The notes: a model not told the origin generated them from the sequence alone. 53,125 nucleotides of DNA from Chlamydiae bacterium RIFCSPLOWO2_12_FULL_45_20 (GCA_001796285.1 MGMD01000011.1:1-53125); one strand, 5' to 3'. Positions 32,924-43,149 are shown, counted from the first letter of the stretch. Program-made: numbers and translations.

Positions 32924-34907
32924 TTAAAAGCCGCTCTACAATTGCATCCGGTGTGAAACCAAACTCTTGGGCAAGATCTGCCGCAGGAGCTGAGTGGCCA
33001 AATCCCTCGATGCAGATATTAATCCCGTGGCGCCCAGTATATTTTTGCCATCCAAAGTCGGTTCCCGCTTCAATCGATACGCGCACGCCAAGATCCCCTT
33101 CCACTACAGAATCCTTATAGCCCTTCTCCTGGCTTTCAAAAATTTCCCAACAAGGCATCGAGACAACGCGCACCTGTTTACCTAATGTTTCTAAGGCTTT
33201 CGCCGCTTCCATGGCCAGGGCAACTTCTGAACCAGTGGCAAAAAGAGTATAATCGGGGCGATGCGCTTCTTTTTTGATAATGTAAGCTCCTCTTCCTACC
33301 CCATCCTTGTAGGGGACAAGGGTCTCTGGGAGATCGGGAAGGTTTTGTCTGGAAAGAATGAGAGCGGTCGGCCCATTATATTGCAGTGCTGCCAGCCAAG
33401 CCATACGCACCTCATGAGAATCACAAGGGCGGATCACATGCAAGTGAGGCATCGCTCGTAAAGCAGCATAGTGCTCCACTGGCTGATGAGTCGGGCCGTC
33501 TTCCCCCAAGAAAATAGAATCATGCGTGAACTGATAGATCACGTGATAGGGAGAAAGGCAAGCCAAACGAATCGCATTCCGCATGTAGTCGCTAAAGGTT
33601 AAAAACGTTCCGCAAAACGGCTGGATCATATCGGTTAAAAAGAGCCCTGCATTCATGGCTGCCATGGCAAACTCGCGGACGCCATATTTGAGATTGCGCC
33701 CATTGAAATCGCCCGTCGTCACAATCGGCTGATCTTTGATCATCGTCGAATCAGAGCCTGAAAGGTCAGCCGACCCCCCATAAAGCTGGGGTAGTTTTTC
33801 CGCAAGCACTTGGATGCAAGCTCCTGAAGAAGCCCGGGAAGCCAGGGGGCTTTTCATTTTGATGTTTTTGAGCGTCTCTTCCAAATCTTCCGGGATGTGT
33901 CTTTCATGCATTTTCTTGAATTCTATAGCAAGATCAGGGTACGCATGCGAATAACGGCGAAAGAGCGCATGCCACTCAGCTTCCAGCTCCGCTTGCTTAG
34001 GCAGCTTTTGTTCGAAAAAAGTGCGGACAGCTTGCGGAACATAAAATTCTTCTTTAGGAAGGCCTAACGCCTCTTTCGTCAAAGCCAGTTCTTCAGAACC
34101 CAAGGGAGAACCATGCGCCGTATGCAATCCCGCTTTATTGGGAGATCCCTTGCCAATAATCGTATTCATCATCACAAGCGCTGGCCGCTCTTGCTTCTCC
34201 CGAAGAGAAGAAAAAATCTGCTCCATCCGATCCAAATCATATCCGTCCAGGTCAAACACATCCCAGCCATATGCTTTATAGCGCAATTTTGTATCCTCAG
34301 ACATGCATTCATTGAGAGGACCATCTAAACAAACGTGGTTTGCATCGTAGATTAGAACCATGTTATTGATCGCAAGATGGCCGGCAAACGAGGAAGCTTC
34401 TGCTGAAATTCCCTCCATCATACACCCATCCCCTGCGAGACAGTACACCTTATTATTGAAAATCGGATATTTGTCCCGGTTAAACTTTTCAGCCAAAATT
34501 TTCATCCCGAGCGCCATTCCCACCGCATTCGCCACTCCCTGACCCAGAGGACCTGTAGTAGCTTCTATGCCTTCCGTAAGACCATATTCCGGATGCCCAG
34601 GGGTCATAGAATGGAGCTGCCGAAATTGTTTGATATCTTCCATGGACAACGGAAACCCTGCAAGGTGCAAGCAAGCATAGAGCCACATAGAACCATGACC
34701 TGCAGAGAGAACAAGACGGTCTCGGTTGAGCCACTTTGGATGTTTCGGGTTATGCCTCAAAAGACAGCCATAAAGATAGGCTCCAAACTCCGCACACCCC
34801 ATGGGTAACCCTGGATGCCCAGAATTCGCCTTTTGGACCGCTTCTATCGAAAGCTGCCGAATGGTGTTTGCAATCTTGTTCAATTCCTTCTTCAAATCAT
34901 CATTCAT
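32901..34907 (-). CDS. tkt: Transketolase
   Basis: Transketolase transfers two-carbon units between sugar phosphates in the pentose phosphate pathway, using thiamine diphosphate. The 668-residue length is normal. Visible motifs are SGHPGLPMG near 29-37, HGSMWLYA, the ThDP motif GDGCMMEGISAEAS near 158, the Pyr-domain segment FTHDSIFLGEDGPTHQPVEH near 465, and a C-terminal domain from about 530. A strong ribosome binding site (AAGGA) precedes the ATG. It is divergent from alaS, with both promoters in the 129-base spacer. Confidence 0.96.
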   Translation of the reverse strand: MNDDLKKELNKIANTIRQLSIEAVQKANSGHPGLPMGCAEFGAYLYGCLLRHNPKHPKWLNRDRLVLSAGHGSMWLYACLHLAGFPLSMEDIKQFRQLHSMTPGHPEYGLTEGIEATTGPLGQGVANAVGMALGMKILAEKFNRDKYPIFNNKVYCLAGDGCMMEGISAEASSFAGHLAINNMVLIYDANHVCLDGPLNECMSEDTKLRYKAYGWDVFDLDGYDLDRMEQIFSSLREKQERPALVMMNTIIGKGSPNKAGLHTAHGSPLGSEELALTKEALGLPKEEFYVPQAVRTFFEQKLPKQAELEAEWHALFRRYSHAYPDLAIEFKKMHERHIPEDLEETLKNIKMKSPLASRASSGACIQVLAEKLPQLYGGSADLSGSDSTMIKDQPIVTTGDFNGRNLKYGVREFAMAAMNAGLFLTDMIQPFCGTFLTFSDYMRNAIRLACLSPYHVIYQFTHDSIFLGEDGPTHQPVEHYAALRAMPHLHVIRPCDSHEVRMAWLAALQYNGPTALILSRQNLPDLPETLVPYKDGVGRGAYIIKKEAHRPDYTLFATGSEVALAMEAAKALETLGKQVRVVSMPCWEIFESQEKGYKDSVVEGDLGVRVSIEAGTDFGWQKYTGRHGINICIEGFGHSAPAADLAQEFGFTPDAIVERLLNAPRSSS

Positions 34908-34980
34908 GCGCGATCCTTCCGAGTGTTGAAAAATCCATTTTCATCAAGATAGGGAAAACGTTCAAGGGATTTTACGAGGA

Positions 34981-35009
34981 TTGACTTTTCCCTGAGAAGC
35001 CTCTAAAAT
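34981..35009 (+). promoter_or_regulatory. Promoter of alaS
   Basis: TTGACT (34981-34986), a 17-base spacer and TAAAAT (35004-35009) make the best sigma-70-type match in the window. AAAGG at 35024-35028 is the ribosome binding site for the ATG at 35037. Confidence 0.7.
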
Positions 35010-35036
35010 TAATCTGAAATTTTAAAGGTCTTCCCA

Positions 35037-37634
35037 ATGTTCTCCCAAGACTTACGACGCGCGTTTTTAAAATATTTTAAAACACAAGGGCATAGAATCG
35101 TTCCTTCCTCCCCTGTCATTCCCCATGACGATCCAACGATTTTATTCACTAATGCTGGCATGAACCAGTTCAAAGATGTGTTCTTAGGGAATTCAAAAAG
35201 AGACTACACAAAAGCGGCAACGACACAAAAATGCGTCCGAGTGGGAGGAAAGCATAATGACCTCGACAATGTGGGACACACCTCGCGACACTTGACCTTC
35301 TTTGAGATGCTAGGGAACTTTTCCTTCGGCGACTATTTTAAAAAAGAAGCCATTGGATATGCATGGGATGTTACGCTGCACGTCTTCGGCTTTGACCCTA
35401 AAAAGATTTGGGTCTCTGTTTTTAAAGAAGACGAAGAGGCCTTTCAACTTTGGGAAAAGCACCTCCCCGCAGAAAGAATCGTTCGCTTCGGCGAGGCTGA
35501 AAATTTTTGGTCCATGGGAGACACAGGGCCTTGCGGACCTTGTTCAGAGCTTCTTTATGATCGGGGCGAAGCGTACGGGCCAGCTAAAAATCCTCATGAA
35601 GACCCCTCAGGAGAACGATACTTAGAATTTTGGAACCTCGTCTTTATGCAGTACGACCGCTCCATTTCTGGGAAAATGGAGCCCCTGCCCAAACAGTCTA
35701 TTGACACTGGAGCAGGACTCGAGCGAGTAGCTTCGATCCGCATGCATGTCGAAAATGTCTTTCACACAGACATTTTACGAGAGCTCATTGCCCAGGTGGA
35801 GCAAATTTCTGGGAAAGTCTACGAGGGAGAAGCCCCTTTTCACGTCATCGCAGACCACATCCGTTCTCTCTCCTTTGCAATGGCCGACGGAGTCCAACCA
35901 AGCAATACCGATCGCGGCTATGTGCTGCGAAAAATTTTGCGAAGAGCGGTGCGCTATGGCCGTATGCTCGGTATGCAAAAGCCGTTTTTAGCTGACGTAT
36001 TCCCTCGGCTGGAGTCTCTAATGGGAGAGGATTTTCCTGAACTGATGCATGCAAAGGATCGTATTTGCGAAATTTTGACCCTAGAGGAAGAGGCTTTTCT
36101 TCGCACGTTGACTCGAGGTGGTCAGCTTCTTTCCCAAGTCATCGAGCGATCCCAACAAGACAAAAAGATTAGCGGTGATGATGCGTTCCGCCTGAAAGAC
36201 ACGTATGGCCTGCCCATTGAAGAGGTGCTTCTCATTGCAAAAGATGAACACCTCAAAGTCGATATGACTCGCTTTCAAAAACTCGAAGAAGAGGCCCGGG
36301 AAAAATCGAAACAGGCCCACAAAAAAGAGGCGCAAGAGTTCGATCAAAACTTTTTTAACGACTTTACAAGAACCCATCACCCTTGCAAATTTGTGGGGTA
36401 CCGAGACACAGCATGCTCGGCCAGAGTCATCGGCCTTGTCGTAGATGGATCGTTTACTGACACGGTACAAGAGGGCCAAGAAGCCATTATCCTTCTCGAT
36501 CAGACGCCTTTTTATGCTGAAATGGGAGGCCAAGTAGGTGATACAGGAAGGATCGGCCATTTTCAAGTGACCGATTGTCAATCGCCGTTCCCTGGAGTCA
36601 TTGCCCATTTTGGATCGATGGAATCTGGCATTCTTCGAAAAAATGATTCTGTTCAGGCAAACATTGACGTGACTAGAAGAAAGAGTATCCAAAATAACCA
36701 CTCGGCAACTCACCTCTTACACTGGGCGCTACAGCAAGTGTTAGGTTCTCATATCAAACAGGCAGGATCCGTCGTCGATGAAAATAGGCTCCGCTTCGAC
36801 TTCAGCCACCACAAGGCAATGAGCACTGAAGAACTTCGGACGATTGAGGAGCTCGTCAACGACAAGATCCGGTCAGATCAAGCGGTTCAAGTGTACGAGC
36901 TCCCATACGAAGAGGCCCAAAAAAGATCTGATATCAAGCAGTTTTTTGGAGATAAATATGGCGAAGCAGTGCGGGTCATTGATATGGACTTTTCCAAAGA
37001 GCTGTGCGGAGGAACTCACACCACGCGCATCGGGACCATCGGGTATTTTAGGATCGCAAAAGAAAGTAGTATTGCCGCAGGAGTTCGGAGGATTGAAGCG
37101 GTTACAGGAAGAGCTGCTGAAGAGCTCGTCTATGCCGAAGAAAGCTTGATGCAAGAAATTAGCGCTCTTTTAAAATCGACTCCCTCAAACGCCCTAGACA
37201 AGCTCAAAGCCTTCTTGGAAGATCATAGGACTTTAAGCTCTGAGCTAAAAGTCATAAAAAAAGAGCATGGTAAGCAGCTTCTTATAGACTGCTTGAACAA
37301 AAAAGAACCCATCGGAACAACTATGCTGGTCGCTTCAATTATCGAGATCGATCCTGAGGAAACGCATCCATTTGCCAATGAGCTGCTGCAAAAGCTAGGC
37401 TCCGGGATCATTGCTCTCGGCATCGATATGGGAGAGCGATGTCAAATTCTCATTGCAGTGAGCCCAGACCTTACAGAACTTCACGCAGGCCACTTGATTA
37501 AAGAGGTCGCGCCTCTCATTCAAGGTGGCGGTGGCGGCAAGCAAAATATGGCGCAAGCAGGGGGTAAAAACCCAGCAGGACTCCCCAAAGCGCTGGACAA
37601 AGTACGGGAACTCATCGCAACACATGCTTCCTGA
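35037..37634 (+). CDS. alaS: Alanyl-tRNA synthetase
   Basis: This class II synthetase charges tRNA-Ala and edits mischarged Ser/Gly. The 865 residues include the catalytic domain (1-240) with TNAGMNQFKDVFLG and the DTGAGLERVAS motif. A tRNA-binding helical region follows, then the editing domain with zinc ligands HSATH near 554 and CGGTH near 657, and a C-terminal DHHA1/C-Ala part with the Gly run GGGGGKQNMAQAGG near 829. The stop overlaps mfd by 11 bases. alaS-mfd adjacency is a conserved chlamydial arrangement. Confidence 0.97.
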   Translation: MFSQDLRRAFLKYFKTQGHRIVPSSPVIPHDDPTILFTNAGMNQFKDVFLGNSKRDYTKAATTQKCVRVGGKHNDLDNVGHTSRHLTFFEMLGNFSFGDYFKKEAIGYAWDVTLHVFGFDPKKIWVSVFKEDEEAFQLWEKHLPAERIVRFGEAENFWSMGDTGPCGPCSELLYDRGEAYGPAKNPHEDPSGERYLEFWNLVFMQYDRSISGKMEPLPKQSIDTGAGLERVASIRMHVENVFHTDILRELIAQVEQISGKVYEGEAPFHVIADHIRSLSFAMADGVQPSNTDRGYVLRKILRRAVRYGRMLGMQKPFLADVFPRLESLMGEDFPELMHAKDRICEILTLEEEAFLRTLTRGGQLLSQVIERSQQDKKISGDDAFRLKDTYGLPIEEVLLIAKDEHLKVDMTRFQKLEEEAREKSKQAHKKEAQEFDQNFFNDFTRTHHPCKFVGYRDTACSARVIGLVVDGSFTDTVQEGQEAIILLDQTPFYAEMGGQVGDTGRIGHFQVTDCQSPFPGVIAHFGSMESGILRKNDSVQANIDVTRRKSIQNNHSATHLLHWALQQVLGSHIKQAGSVVDENRLRFDFSHHKAMSTEELRTIEELVNDKIRSDQAVQVYELPYEEAQKRSDIKQFFGDKYGEAVRVIDMDFSKELCGGTHTTRIGTIGYFRIAKESSIAAGVRRIEAVTGRAAEELVYAEESLMQEISALLKSTPSNALDKLKAFLEDHRTLSSELKVIKKEHGKQLLIDCLNKKEPIGTTMLVASIIEIDPEETHPFANELLQKLGSGIIALGIDMGERCQILIAVSPDLTELHAGHLIKEVAPLIQGGGGGKQNMAQAGGKNPAGLPKALDKVRELIATHAS

Positions 37635-40600
37635 TACATCAGTCATCATTGAGGGGCTTTGGGACTCTCCCAAGGCCTACTTAGCCTCTCTTCTTGCCAA
37701 CAATAAGCCTGTCCTCGTGATCACTGGCGGGGTTCGCGAAGACACTTTTTTTGACAACCTCTCCTATTTTGCTCCGACTAAAGCGGTGGAATTCCCCGCA
37801 TGGGAAACCCTCCCCGGAGAAGAGATCAAGCCAAGCCCTGATATCATCGGCAAAAGGATGCAAGCCCTAGAACAGCTCATCCATTCAAAAAACCCCATCG
37901 TCCTCTGCCCTCTTGCTTCTTTACTTCAAAAAGTGATTCCAAAACACGCGCTTTTGCCTCTCATGCACCGTTGGAAAAAAGGGAGCAAAATCCCCTTTCA
38001 CTCTCTACCGGACCTGTTAACCGCTTTGGGGTATCGACGAACGCCTGTCGTTTCAGATAAAGGGGAATTTGCCATTCGGGGAGGCATTTTAGATGTCTTT
38101 CCTGTGGCCTCGGCGGATCCTTTTCGGGTCGATTTTTTTGGAGATGAGATCGATCAGATCCGCACCTTTGATCCTATAGGGCAAAAATCAGTTGCAAAAG
38201 TAGAGGCGCTATTTCTTTGCCCCGCACAAGAAATGCGTTTATTAGAATCCGCTCATACCCTTGTCAATGTGACAGACTATTTAGAAGACCCGATCATTTT
38301 TTGGGATGATCTTTTGGCCATTGAGGACACCTATGTTGGGCTAAAATCCATGCCCGCCTCAAAGTCCCCCTATTTCTATGATTTTGAAGCTTTATTAAAA
38401 CGGTTTGATGCGCTCCAAAACATCTATTGCACACAATTTCGCCTTGAAGAAACGTTTGAGATGTTCCACCACACATTTCGAGCCAAGCATTTTAAACACA
38501 AGTTTTTCAAAGTGGAGCACTGCTTTAATCTAGAAGAGCCTCCCGATCCTAATCTCCATTTTCTTTTTTTAAATGCCAATGAGACGGAAGAAAAGGAGAT
38601 GAAAGACAAAATTTCCCATCTTTCTCTCCCCCCAACCACTCGTTGGGAAAAGGGGTATTTGAGTTCTGGGTACTGTTTGGATCAACTCGTCGTCATCCCG
38701 AATAGAGAAATCACCCACCGCTCCCATGTGCGAAGGCAAAAGTGGCGCAGTACCTACCATACACCTGCAGTGGAATTTCATGCGCTGACTCCTGGCGATC
38801 TCGTCGTCCATTACCATAGTGGAATTGGGAAATACCTGGGGATGGAAAAGCAAAAAGATCATCAGGGGAAAGAGACAGAGTTTCTACTCCTGCAATATGC
38901 GGACGACAGTAAATTATTCGTTCCCCTCTCTCAAGGACACCTGATCTCTCGTTACATCGGCTCGAGCGAACAGCCTCCCTCTTTGAGCCAGCTAGGAAGT
39001 AAGCGCTGGCAGAAAACTCGCATAGAAGCGCAGACGCAAATTGTCGGCTATGCAAATGACCTGTTGGCTCTTTATGCAAAAAGAGCTGTCAATAGCGGCT
39101 TTATTTATCCTCCAGACAGTCCACTCATGCAGCAATTTGAAGAGGACTTTCCCTATCAGCCAACCCACGACCAAATGGCAGCAATCCTCGCAATTAAAAG
39201 CGATATGTGCTCCGAAAAATCTATGGATCGCTTGGTTTGTGGGGATGTCGGCTATGGCAAAACAGAAGTAGCCATGCGAGCGGCCTTTAAGGCAGTGGCT
39301 GATGGGAAAAAACAGGTCGCCCTTCTCGTTCCCACCACTGTCTTGGCTCTACAGCACTTTGAGACCTTTCAGGAGCGGATGAGCGGTTTCCCTTTGGAGA
39401 TTGCAGCCATTTCACGTTTTCATACAGCCAAAGAGATCCGAGCCATTTTAGAAAAAGTCAAAAAAGGGCAAGTAGATATCCTAATCGGAACTCATCGACT
39501 CCTGTCCAAGGATATTGAGTTTAAAGATCTAGGGCTCCTCATCATCGATGAGGAGCAGCGCTTTGGCGTACGTGCTAAAGAGCATTTAAAAAAATTCAAA
39601 GAGATGGTCGACTGCCTTACCTTGACAGCCACTCCCATCCCGCGAACCCTTTATATGTCGCTTGTGAATGCAAAAGATATGTCGATCATCAACACTCCAC
39701 CTCAAGACCGACTCCCTATTAAGACAATTATTGCAGAAACCGACTTAGAGACCCTGCAAAACGCCCTCTTGCGGGAATTTGCACGGGGCGGTCAAGCATT
39801 TTATATCCATAACCGCGTAGAGACGATTTACGAAAGAGCTACAGTCATTCAGAAACTGGTCCCTTCGGCAAAAATCGGCATTGTCCATGGTCAAATGTCT
39901 TCCGACTGTGTGGATGAAATTTTTCATCAGTTTAAACAAAATGAACTCGATCTTCTCTTTGCAACGACAATTATAGAAAATGGGATTGATATTCCGAACG
40001 CAAATACGATTCTTATCGATCGAGCAGATACTTATGGGCTGGCCGACCTTTATCAACTGCGGGGTCGTGTGGGTCGCTGGAACCGCGCTGCCTACGCCTA
40101 TTTTTTGATTCCAAAAAATGCCAGCCTCCCTGAGCCAGCGAGAAAAAGACTCCATGCACTCGCTGAGGCAAGCGGCTACGGCGGAGGAATGAAAATTGCT
40201 ATGCGCGACTTAGAAATCCGCGGCGCCGGCAATATCTTAGGTGTGGAGCAATCAGGACAAGTCTCCGCTGTGGGCTTTCATCTTTACTGCAAAATGCTCA
40301 AAAGAGCCATCGATGCTTTGAAAAAAGAAGCTCCCCTTTCTTTCACCGAAACAAAGATGGAATTCAACTTCGATGCACGCCTGCCCGAAAACTACATTAA
40401 CGAAGTGTCTCTTCGCATGGAAATTTACTACCGATTGGGAGATGCGATGACTCTTAAAGAACTCGAAGAAATCCTCGAGGAACTCTCTGATCGATTCGGT
40501 CCCCCTCCAGAGCCGGTCATTTGGCTGTATCACCTAAGCCGCCTCCGCGTCTTTGGCTCGGCCCATCACCTCACCGCTCTTTCTTTTCACGCAAAGTCTT

Positions 40601-40767
40601 TCAAAGCCCAAAAACAGACAGGGACGAAGCTTGAAGAAGCCACGATCCTACTGCCGCAAAAAGTGCAAAATCCCCAGGAACTCGAGACCTATTGCATCGA
40701 GGCGCTGCAAAAATATTTTTCCTTCTCTAGTAAATTTCATAACGGTTCACCAGCTCCTGCTGGATAA
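37624..40767 (+). CDS. mfd: Transcription-repair coupling factor Mfd
   Basis: Mfd removes RNA polymerase stalled at lesions and recruits UvrA. The 1047-residue protein has an N-terminal UvrB-like region with GGILDVFP, an RNA-polymerase-interacting CarD-like domain (GDLVVHYHSGIGKYLGM, about 400-460), and an SF2 motor: Walker A GDVGYGKTE near 540, DEEQRFG near 641 and TLTATPIPRTL. A TRG motif lies after that, and a C-terminal autoinhibitory domain follows. I chose the ATG at 37624, which overlaps the alaS stop by 11 bases; an in-frame ATG at 37525 lies deep inside alaS. The 3' end overlaps the convergent gene by 41 bases. Confidence 0.96.
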   Translation: MLPDTSVIIEGLWDSPKAYLASLLANNKPVLVITGGVREDTFFDNLSYFAPTKAVEFPAWETLPGEEIKPSPDIIGKRMQALEQLIHSKNPIVLCPLASLLQKVIPKHALLPLMHRWKKGSKIPFHSLPDLLTALGYRRTPVVSDKGEFAIRGGILDVFPVASADPFRVDFFGDEIDQIRTFDPIGQKSVAKVEALFLCPAQEMRLLESAHTLVNVTDYLEDPIIFWDDLLAIEDTYVGLKSMPASKSPYFYDFEALLKRFDALQNIYCTQFRLEETFEMFHHTFRAKHFKHKFFKVEHCFNLEEPPDPNLHFLFLNANETEEKEMKDKISHLSLPPTTRWEKGYLSSGYCLDQLVVIPNREITHRSHVRRQKWRSTYHTPAVEFHALTPGDLVVHYHSGIGKYLGMEKQKDHQGKETEFLLLQYADDSKLFVPLSQGHLISRYIGSSEQPPSLSQLGSKRWQKTRIEAQTQIVGYANDLLALYAKRAVNSGFIYPPDSPLMQQFEEDFPYQPTHDQMAAILAIKSDMCSEKSMDRLVCGDVGYGKTEVAMRAAFKAVADGKKQVALLVPTTVLALQHFETFQERMSGFPLEIAAISRFHTAKEIRAILEKVKKGQVDILIGTHRLLSKDIEFKDLGLLIIDEEQRFGVRAKEHLKKFKEMVDCLTLTATPIPRTLYMSLVNAKDMSIINTPPQDRLPIKTIIAETDLETLQNALLREFARGGQAFYIHNRVETIYERATVIQKLVPSAKIGIVHGQMSSDCVDEIFHQFKQNELDLLFATTIIENGIDIPNANTILIDRADTYGLADLYQLRGRVGRWNRAAYAYFLIPKNASLPEPARKRLHALAEASGYGGGMKIAMRDLEIRGAGNILGVEQSGQVSAVGFHLYCKMLKRAIDALKKEAPLSFTETKMEFNFDARLPENYINEVSLRMEIYYRLGDAMTLKELEEILEELSDRFGPPPEPVIWLYHLSRLRVFGSAHHLTALSFHAKSFKAQKQTGTKLEEATILLPQKVQNPQELETYCIEALQKYFSFSSKFHNGSPAPAG

Positions 40768-41734
40768 TGGCCAGAATTCTTTCTTGATACTCTTTTTCTA
40801 TAAAATAGTGTCCGCCTATCGGCAATGGCCTGCTGTTTTGGGAAATGATTTGAACATCCGCCCCTAAAGAACCCTGAGTACAAATTTGTGAGAGCCAATC
40901 TTGATCGCCAATGATGTTATACACTTTGCAGGCTAAAGCGCTATCGATAACCACTGTCGTGCCGACGGCAATGACAAGAATAGTCTCTCGCTGCTTGGTG
41001 GACAATTGCTTTAACGCCTCCTGAAACACATGACCGCCGTTACTGAAGGTAACATGCACTTGTTTTAACTTTGGGTTCCCTGTTTGCAAAATCTGATCGG
41101 CAATCTGAGTGAGTACGGCCACCTCATAATCCATCGATTCTTGCATTTTGGAGAACTGTAGGACAACCCCAGGTCCTACTAAAGCAGGGACCAAAAGCTT
41201 AGCCACTGGCATTTTCTCGATGTTTGTCTTGATCTTTTCAAGGCCCACACAAAACAGCCCGCTGAGGAACCGGTTGGAGTGGATTAAATGTGGTTGGATG
41301 GCAAATTGCCTCTCCAGGGTATCTCGAAGACAAAAACCATCTTCCGTAATCGAAGCAAAACTTTTATAAATCCCACAGTGGTAATGGATCGTGCTTTGAT
41401 CCGAATACCCTAAAAGCGGCACGTCATGAAACGGCCCCTCAGGCTTTCTCTTTGCAAGCTCGCTCGCATAATTGGCCATAAGGGGGCTATTTTTCACGGG
41501 GAGGAGTTGCCGAATCGAATCTAAAGAGAACGAACGATCCAATAGATTCACAAGGTATTTTGACTCTTTTACCTCAGACAGTTTTCCTTCGATGTACTCT
41601 ATAAAAGATCGACAACTAAACACCTTATTGGCCACCGCTGTAGTAGCCTTGGCGGCAAGATCCTCCCACCAAGATGGCAAAACTCGAAGAGGATCCTCTG
41701 GTTCCCCTTCGCTACTGAAAAGAGATATTTCCAT
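40727..41734 (-). CDS. Hypothetical protein resembling the chlamydial DUF687 family
   Basis: This 335-residue protein has no signal peptide. The C-terminal half has a hydrolase-like alternation: LLVPALVGPGVVLQFSKM, VHVTFSNGGHVFQEALKQL near 225-243, RETILVIAVGTTVVID, then VYNIIGDQDWLSQ and ISQNSRPLPIGGHYFIEKEYQ. The N-G-G-H-x-F-x-x-A-L and G-H-Y-F segments resemble, from memory, DUF687, a family found mainly in chlamydiae; its function is unknown. An alpha/beta-hydrolase nucleophile elbow is not evident. It converges with mfd, sharing 41 bases at the 3' ends. The SET-domain gene lies 38 bases upstream on the same strand. Confidence 0.55.
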   Translation of the reverse strand: MEISLFSSEGEPEDPLRVLPSWWEDLAAKATTAVANKVFSCRSFIEYIEGKLSEVKESKYLVNLLDRSFSLDSIRQLLPVKNSPLMANYASELAKRKPEGPFHDVPLLGYSDQSTIHYHCGIYKSFASITEDGFCLRDTLERQFAIQPHLIHSNRFLSGLFCVGLEKIKTNIEKMPVAKLLVPALVGPGVVLQFSKMQESMDYEVAVLTQIADQILQTGNPKLKQVHVTFSNGGHVFQEALKQLSTKQRETILVIAVGTTVVIDSALACKVYNIIGDQDWLSQICTQGSLGADVQIISQNSRPLPIGGHYFIEKEYQERILAIIQQELVNRYEIY

Positions 41735-41772
41735 AGGGGCATAAATTAAAGGATCGTCTTATTTTAAAGAAA

Positions 41773-42306
41773 TTACTTTATTATTTCTGGAGGCTCTCGG
41801 AGCAGCCAATAGTTGGCTCCATAGTCATAAGCGAGCTCTTCACCCTTGACAATCTCTCGTATCGTTAAAAAAATGGCATGGTAAAAACCATCCACAAAGG
41901 CGTAAAAAAATTTTATGTTCGGCTGATCTGAATGATTGATAAATCTCGCATTGTTCCCCTCTTGTGCATCAATAACAAAAGTTCCTCCCAAACGATCCGT
42001 GACCGGATATTCCATAAGATAGTTGTTGAGGGGAGTAAAGTATTCTCGGATATTTTTTCGAACTAATCCCCCGTATTCGCCTATGTAAAAATGTTGCGGG
42101 ATCCACTCTTTAGAAAAAGCACCATAGCCTATCTCTTGGCTGACAAAATGTACGTCCATGTCCAAAAGAACCCCAGATTCGATCTCTTTACGGTATTGCT
42201 TGCCCAGTAACAACGCGGAAGACTCGACTTTGTCCCTTTTATACTGCTCGAAACCGAGCTTTTGGATAGCGTGTTTTTCCCGATCGTTTCTGAACCGAAT
42301 CCACAT
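41773..42306 (-). CDS. SET-domain protein lysine methyltransferase
   Basis: The 177-residue protein is mainly a SET domain: GYGAFS at 60-65, IGEYGG at 75-80, NYLMEYP, the AdoMet/substrate knot RFINHS at 121-126, and ELAYDYG at 157-163 with the catalytic Tyr. There is no post-SET Cys cluster. Chlamydial SET proteins such as NUE (CT737) are T3S effectors that methylate host histones; others may act on chlamydial histone-like proteins. No secretion signal is visible by eye. It starts 3 bases after the amn stop, so it is probably co-transcribed with amn. Confidence 0.83.
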   Translation of the reverse strand: MWIRFRNDREKHAIQKLGFEQYKRDKVESSALLLGKQYRKEIESGVLLDMDVHFVSQEIGYGAFSKEWIPQHFYIGEYGGLVRKNIREYFTPLNNYLMEYPVTDRLGGTFVIDAQEGNNARFINHSDQPNIKFFYAFVDGFYHAIFLTIREIVKGEELAYDYGANYWLLREPPEIIK

Positions 42307-42309
42307 ACT

Positions 42310-43128
42310 CTACGCTGGAGGGGCAACCTCTTCGCCATTGAGATTCCTATGATAGGCGCCCTTGACCTTTTGCGCCTGCATCTCTCTTGCGCGGTGAAGG
42401 ATTCTAATCCCAATCTCTACATGGTTTTTTGTATAAAGGTCGTAGACCTTTTGCGAACTTTCTTTGGTCTTAATGCCCTCTTGGTTGAGGGGAAGATCAG
42501 AAATCAAAAGAAGAGAACCTAAAGTAAGTTTCCTTTTGTAGCTCGCAGAAAACAACGTTGCGCACTCCATTTCGATCCCTTGCGCCCTGGTATTTTTCAG
42601 CCTTGTTTTAAACTCCTCATTAAACTCCCAAAAACGCATATTCGTCGTGTAGGTAATCCCAATGTGATAGGGACTTTTCTCCTCATCGAGAACTTGAGTC
42701 ACAGCTCTTTGCATTAAGAAGTTCGCGAGGGAGGGGACTTCAATAGGAAAATAAAAATCGGAAGTCCCCTCGCCCCGAATAGCTGCGACAGGAACCAAGT
42801 AATCTCCTACCTCATAACGCCTTCTAAGCCCTCCACACATCCCTAAAAGGAGGCTAGCACGAATGGGTAAAAAGGAGCATACATCGACGACTAAGGCTGC
42901 TGCTGGTGAGCCGATTTTAAAATCCAGAATGCTCACATCATCCTTCTCACTATGGGCCACTTTAAACATGGACCCTTCATGAACTTGAATGCCCCGACTT
43001 TCGGCAAAATAGTCCACATAACGCGGGAAATTTGTCAAAATTAAATTTGTACGAAAGTCCCCCGCAGAGCATCCTGAGTATCGCTCTAACGTTTGTCTTG
43101 CTATTTCTCTTTCTCGTTCTCTTTCCAT
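42310..43128 (-). CDS. amn: AMP nucleosidase (CT751-like)
   Basis: This 272-residue nucleoside phosphorylase-fold protein has GMCGGLRRRYEVGDYLVP near 96-113, the MTAN/AMN-type substrate segment QGIEMECATLFSAS near 186-199 with the conserved E-M-E, and a catalytic Asp in LLISDLP. AMP nucleosidase hydrolyses AMP to adenine and ribose 5-phosphate. It lacks the N-terminal regulatory domain of E. coli Amn. It is divergent from efp, matching CT751/CT752. A related role in futalosine or methylthioadenosine hydrolysis is possible but less likely from position. Confidence 0.82.
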   Translation of the reverse strand: MEREREREIARQTLERYSGCSAGDFRTNLILTNFPRYVDYFAESRGIQVHEGSMFKVAHSEKDDVSILDFKIGSPAAALVVDVCSFLPIRASLLLGMCGGLRRRYEVGDYLVPVAAIRGEGTSDFYFPIEVPSLANFLMQRAVTQVLDEEKSPYHIGITYTTNMRFWEFNEEFKTRLKNTRAQGIEMECATLFSASYKRKLTLGSLLLISDLPLNQEGIKTKESSQKVYDLYTKNHVEIGIRILHRAREMQAQKVKGAYHRNLNGEEVAPPA

Positions 43129-43149
43129 AGTTCGCGTCAGTTTAGCCTA

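Noticed and set aside
36081..36713. A 210-residue open frame on minus inside alaS
   Set aside because: Antisense of the conserved alaS coding region with no start signal or family resemblance.
38711..39079. A 122-residue minus-strand frame inside mfd
   Set aside because: Antisense to conserved mfd sequence; no independent signals.
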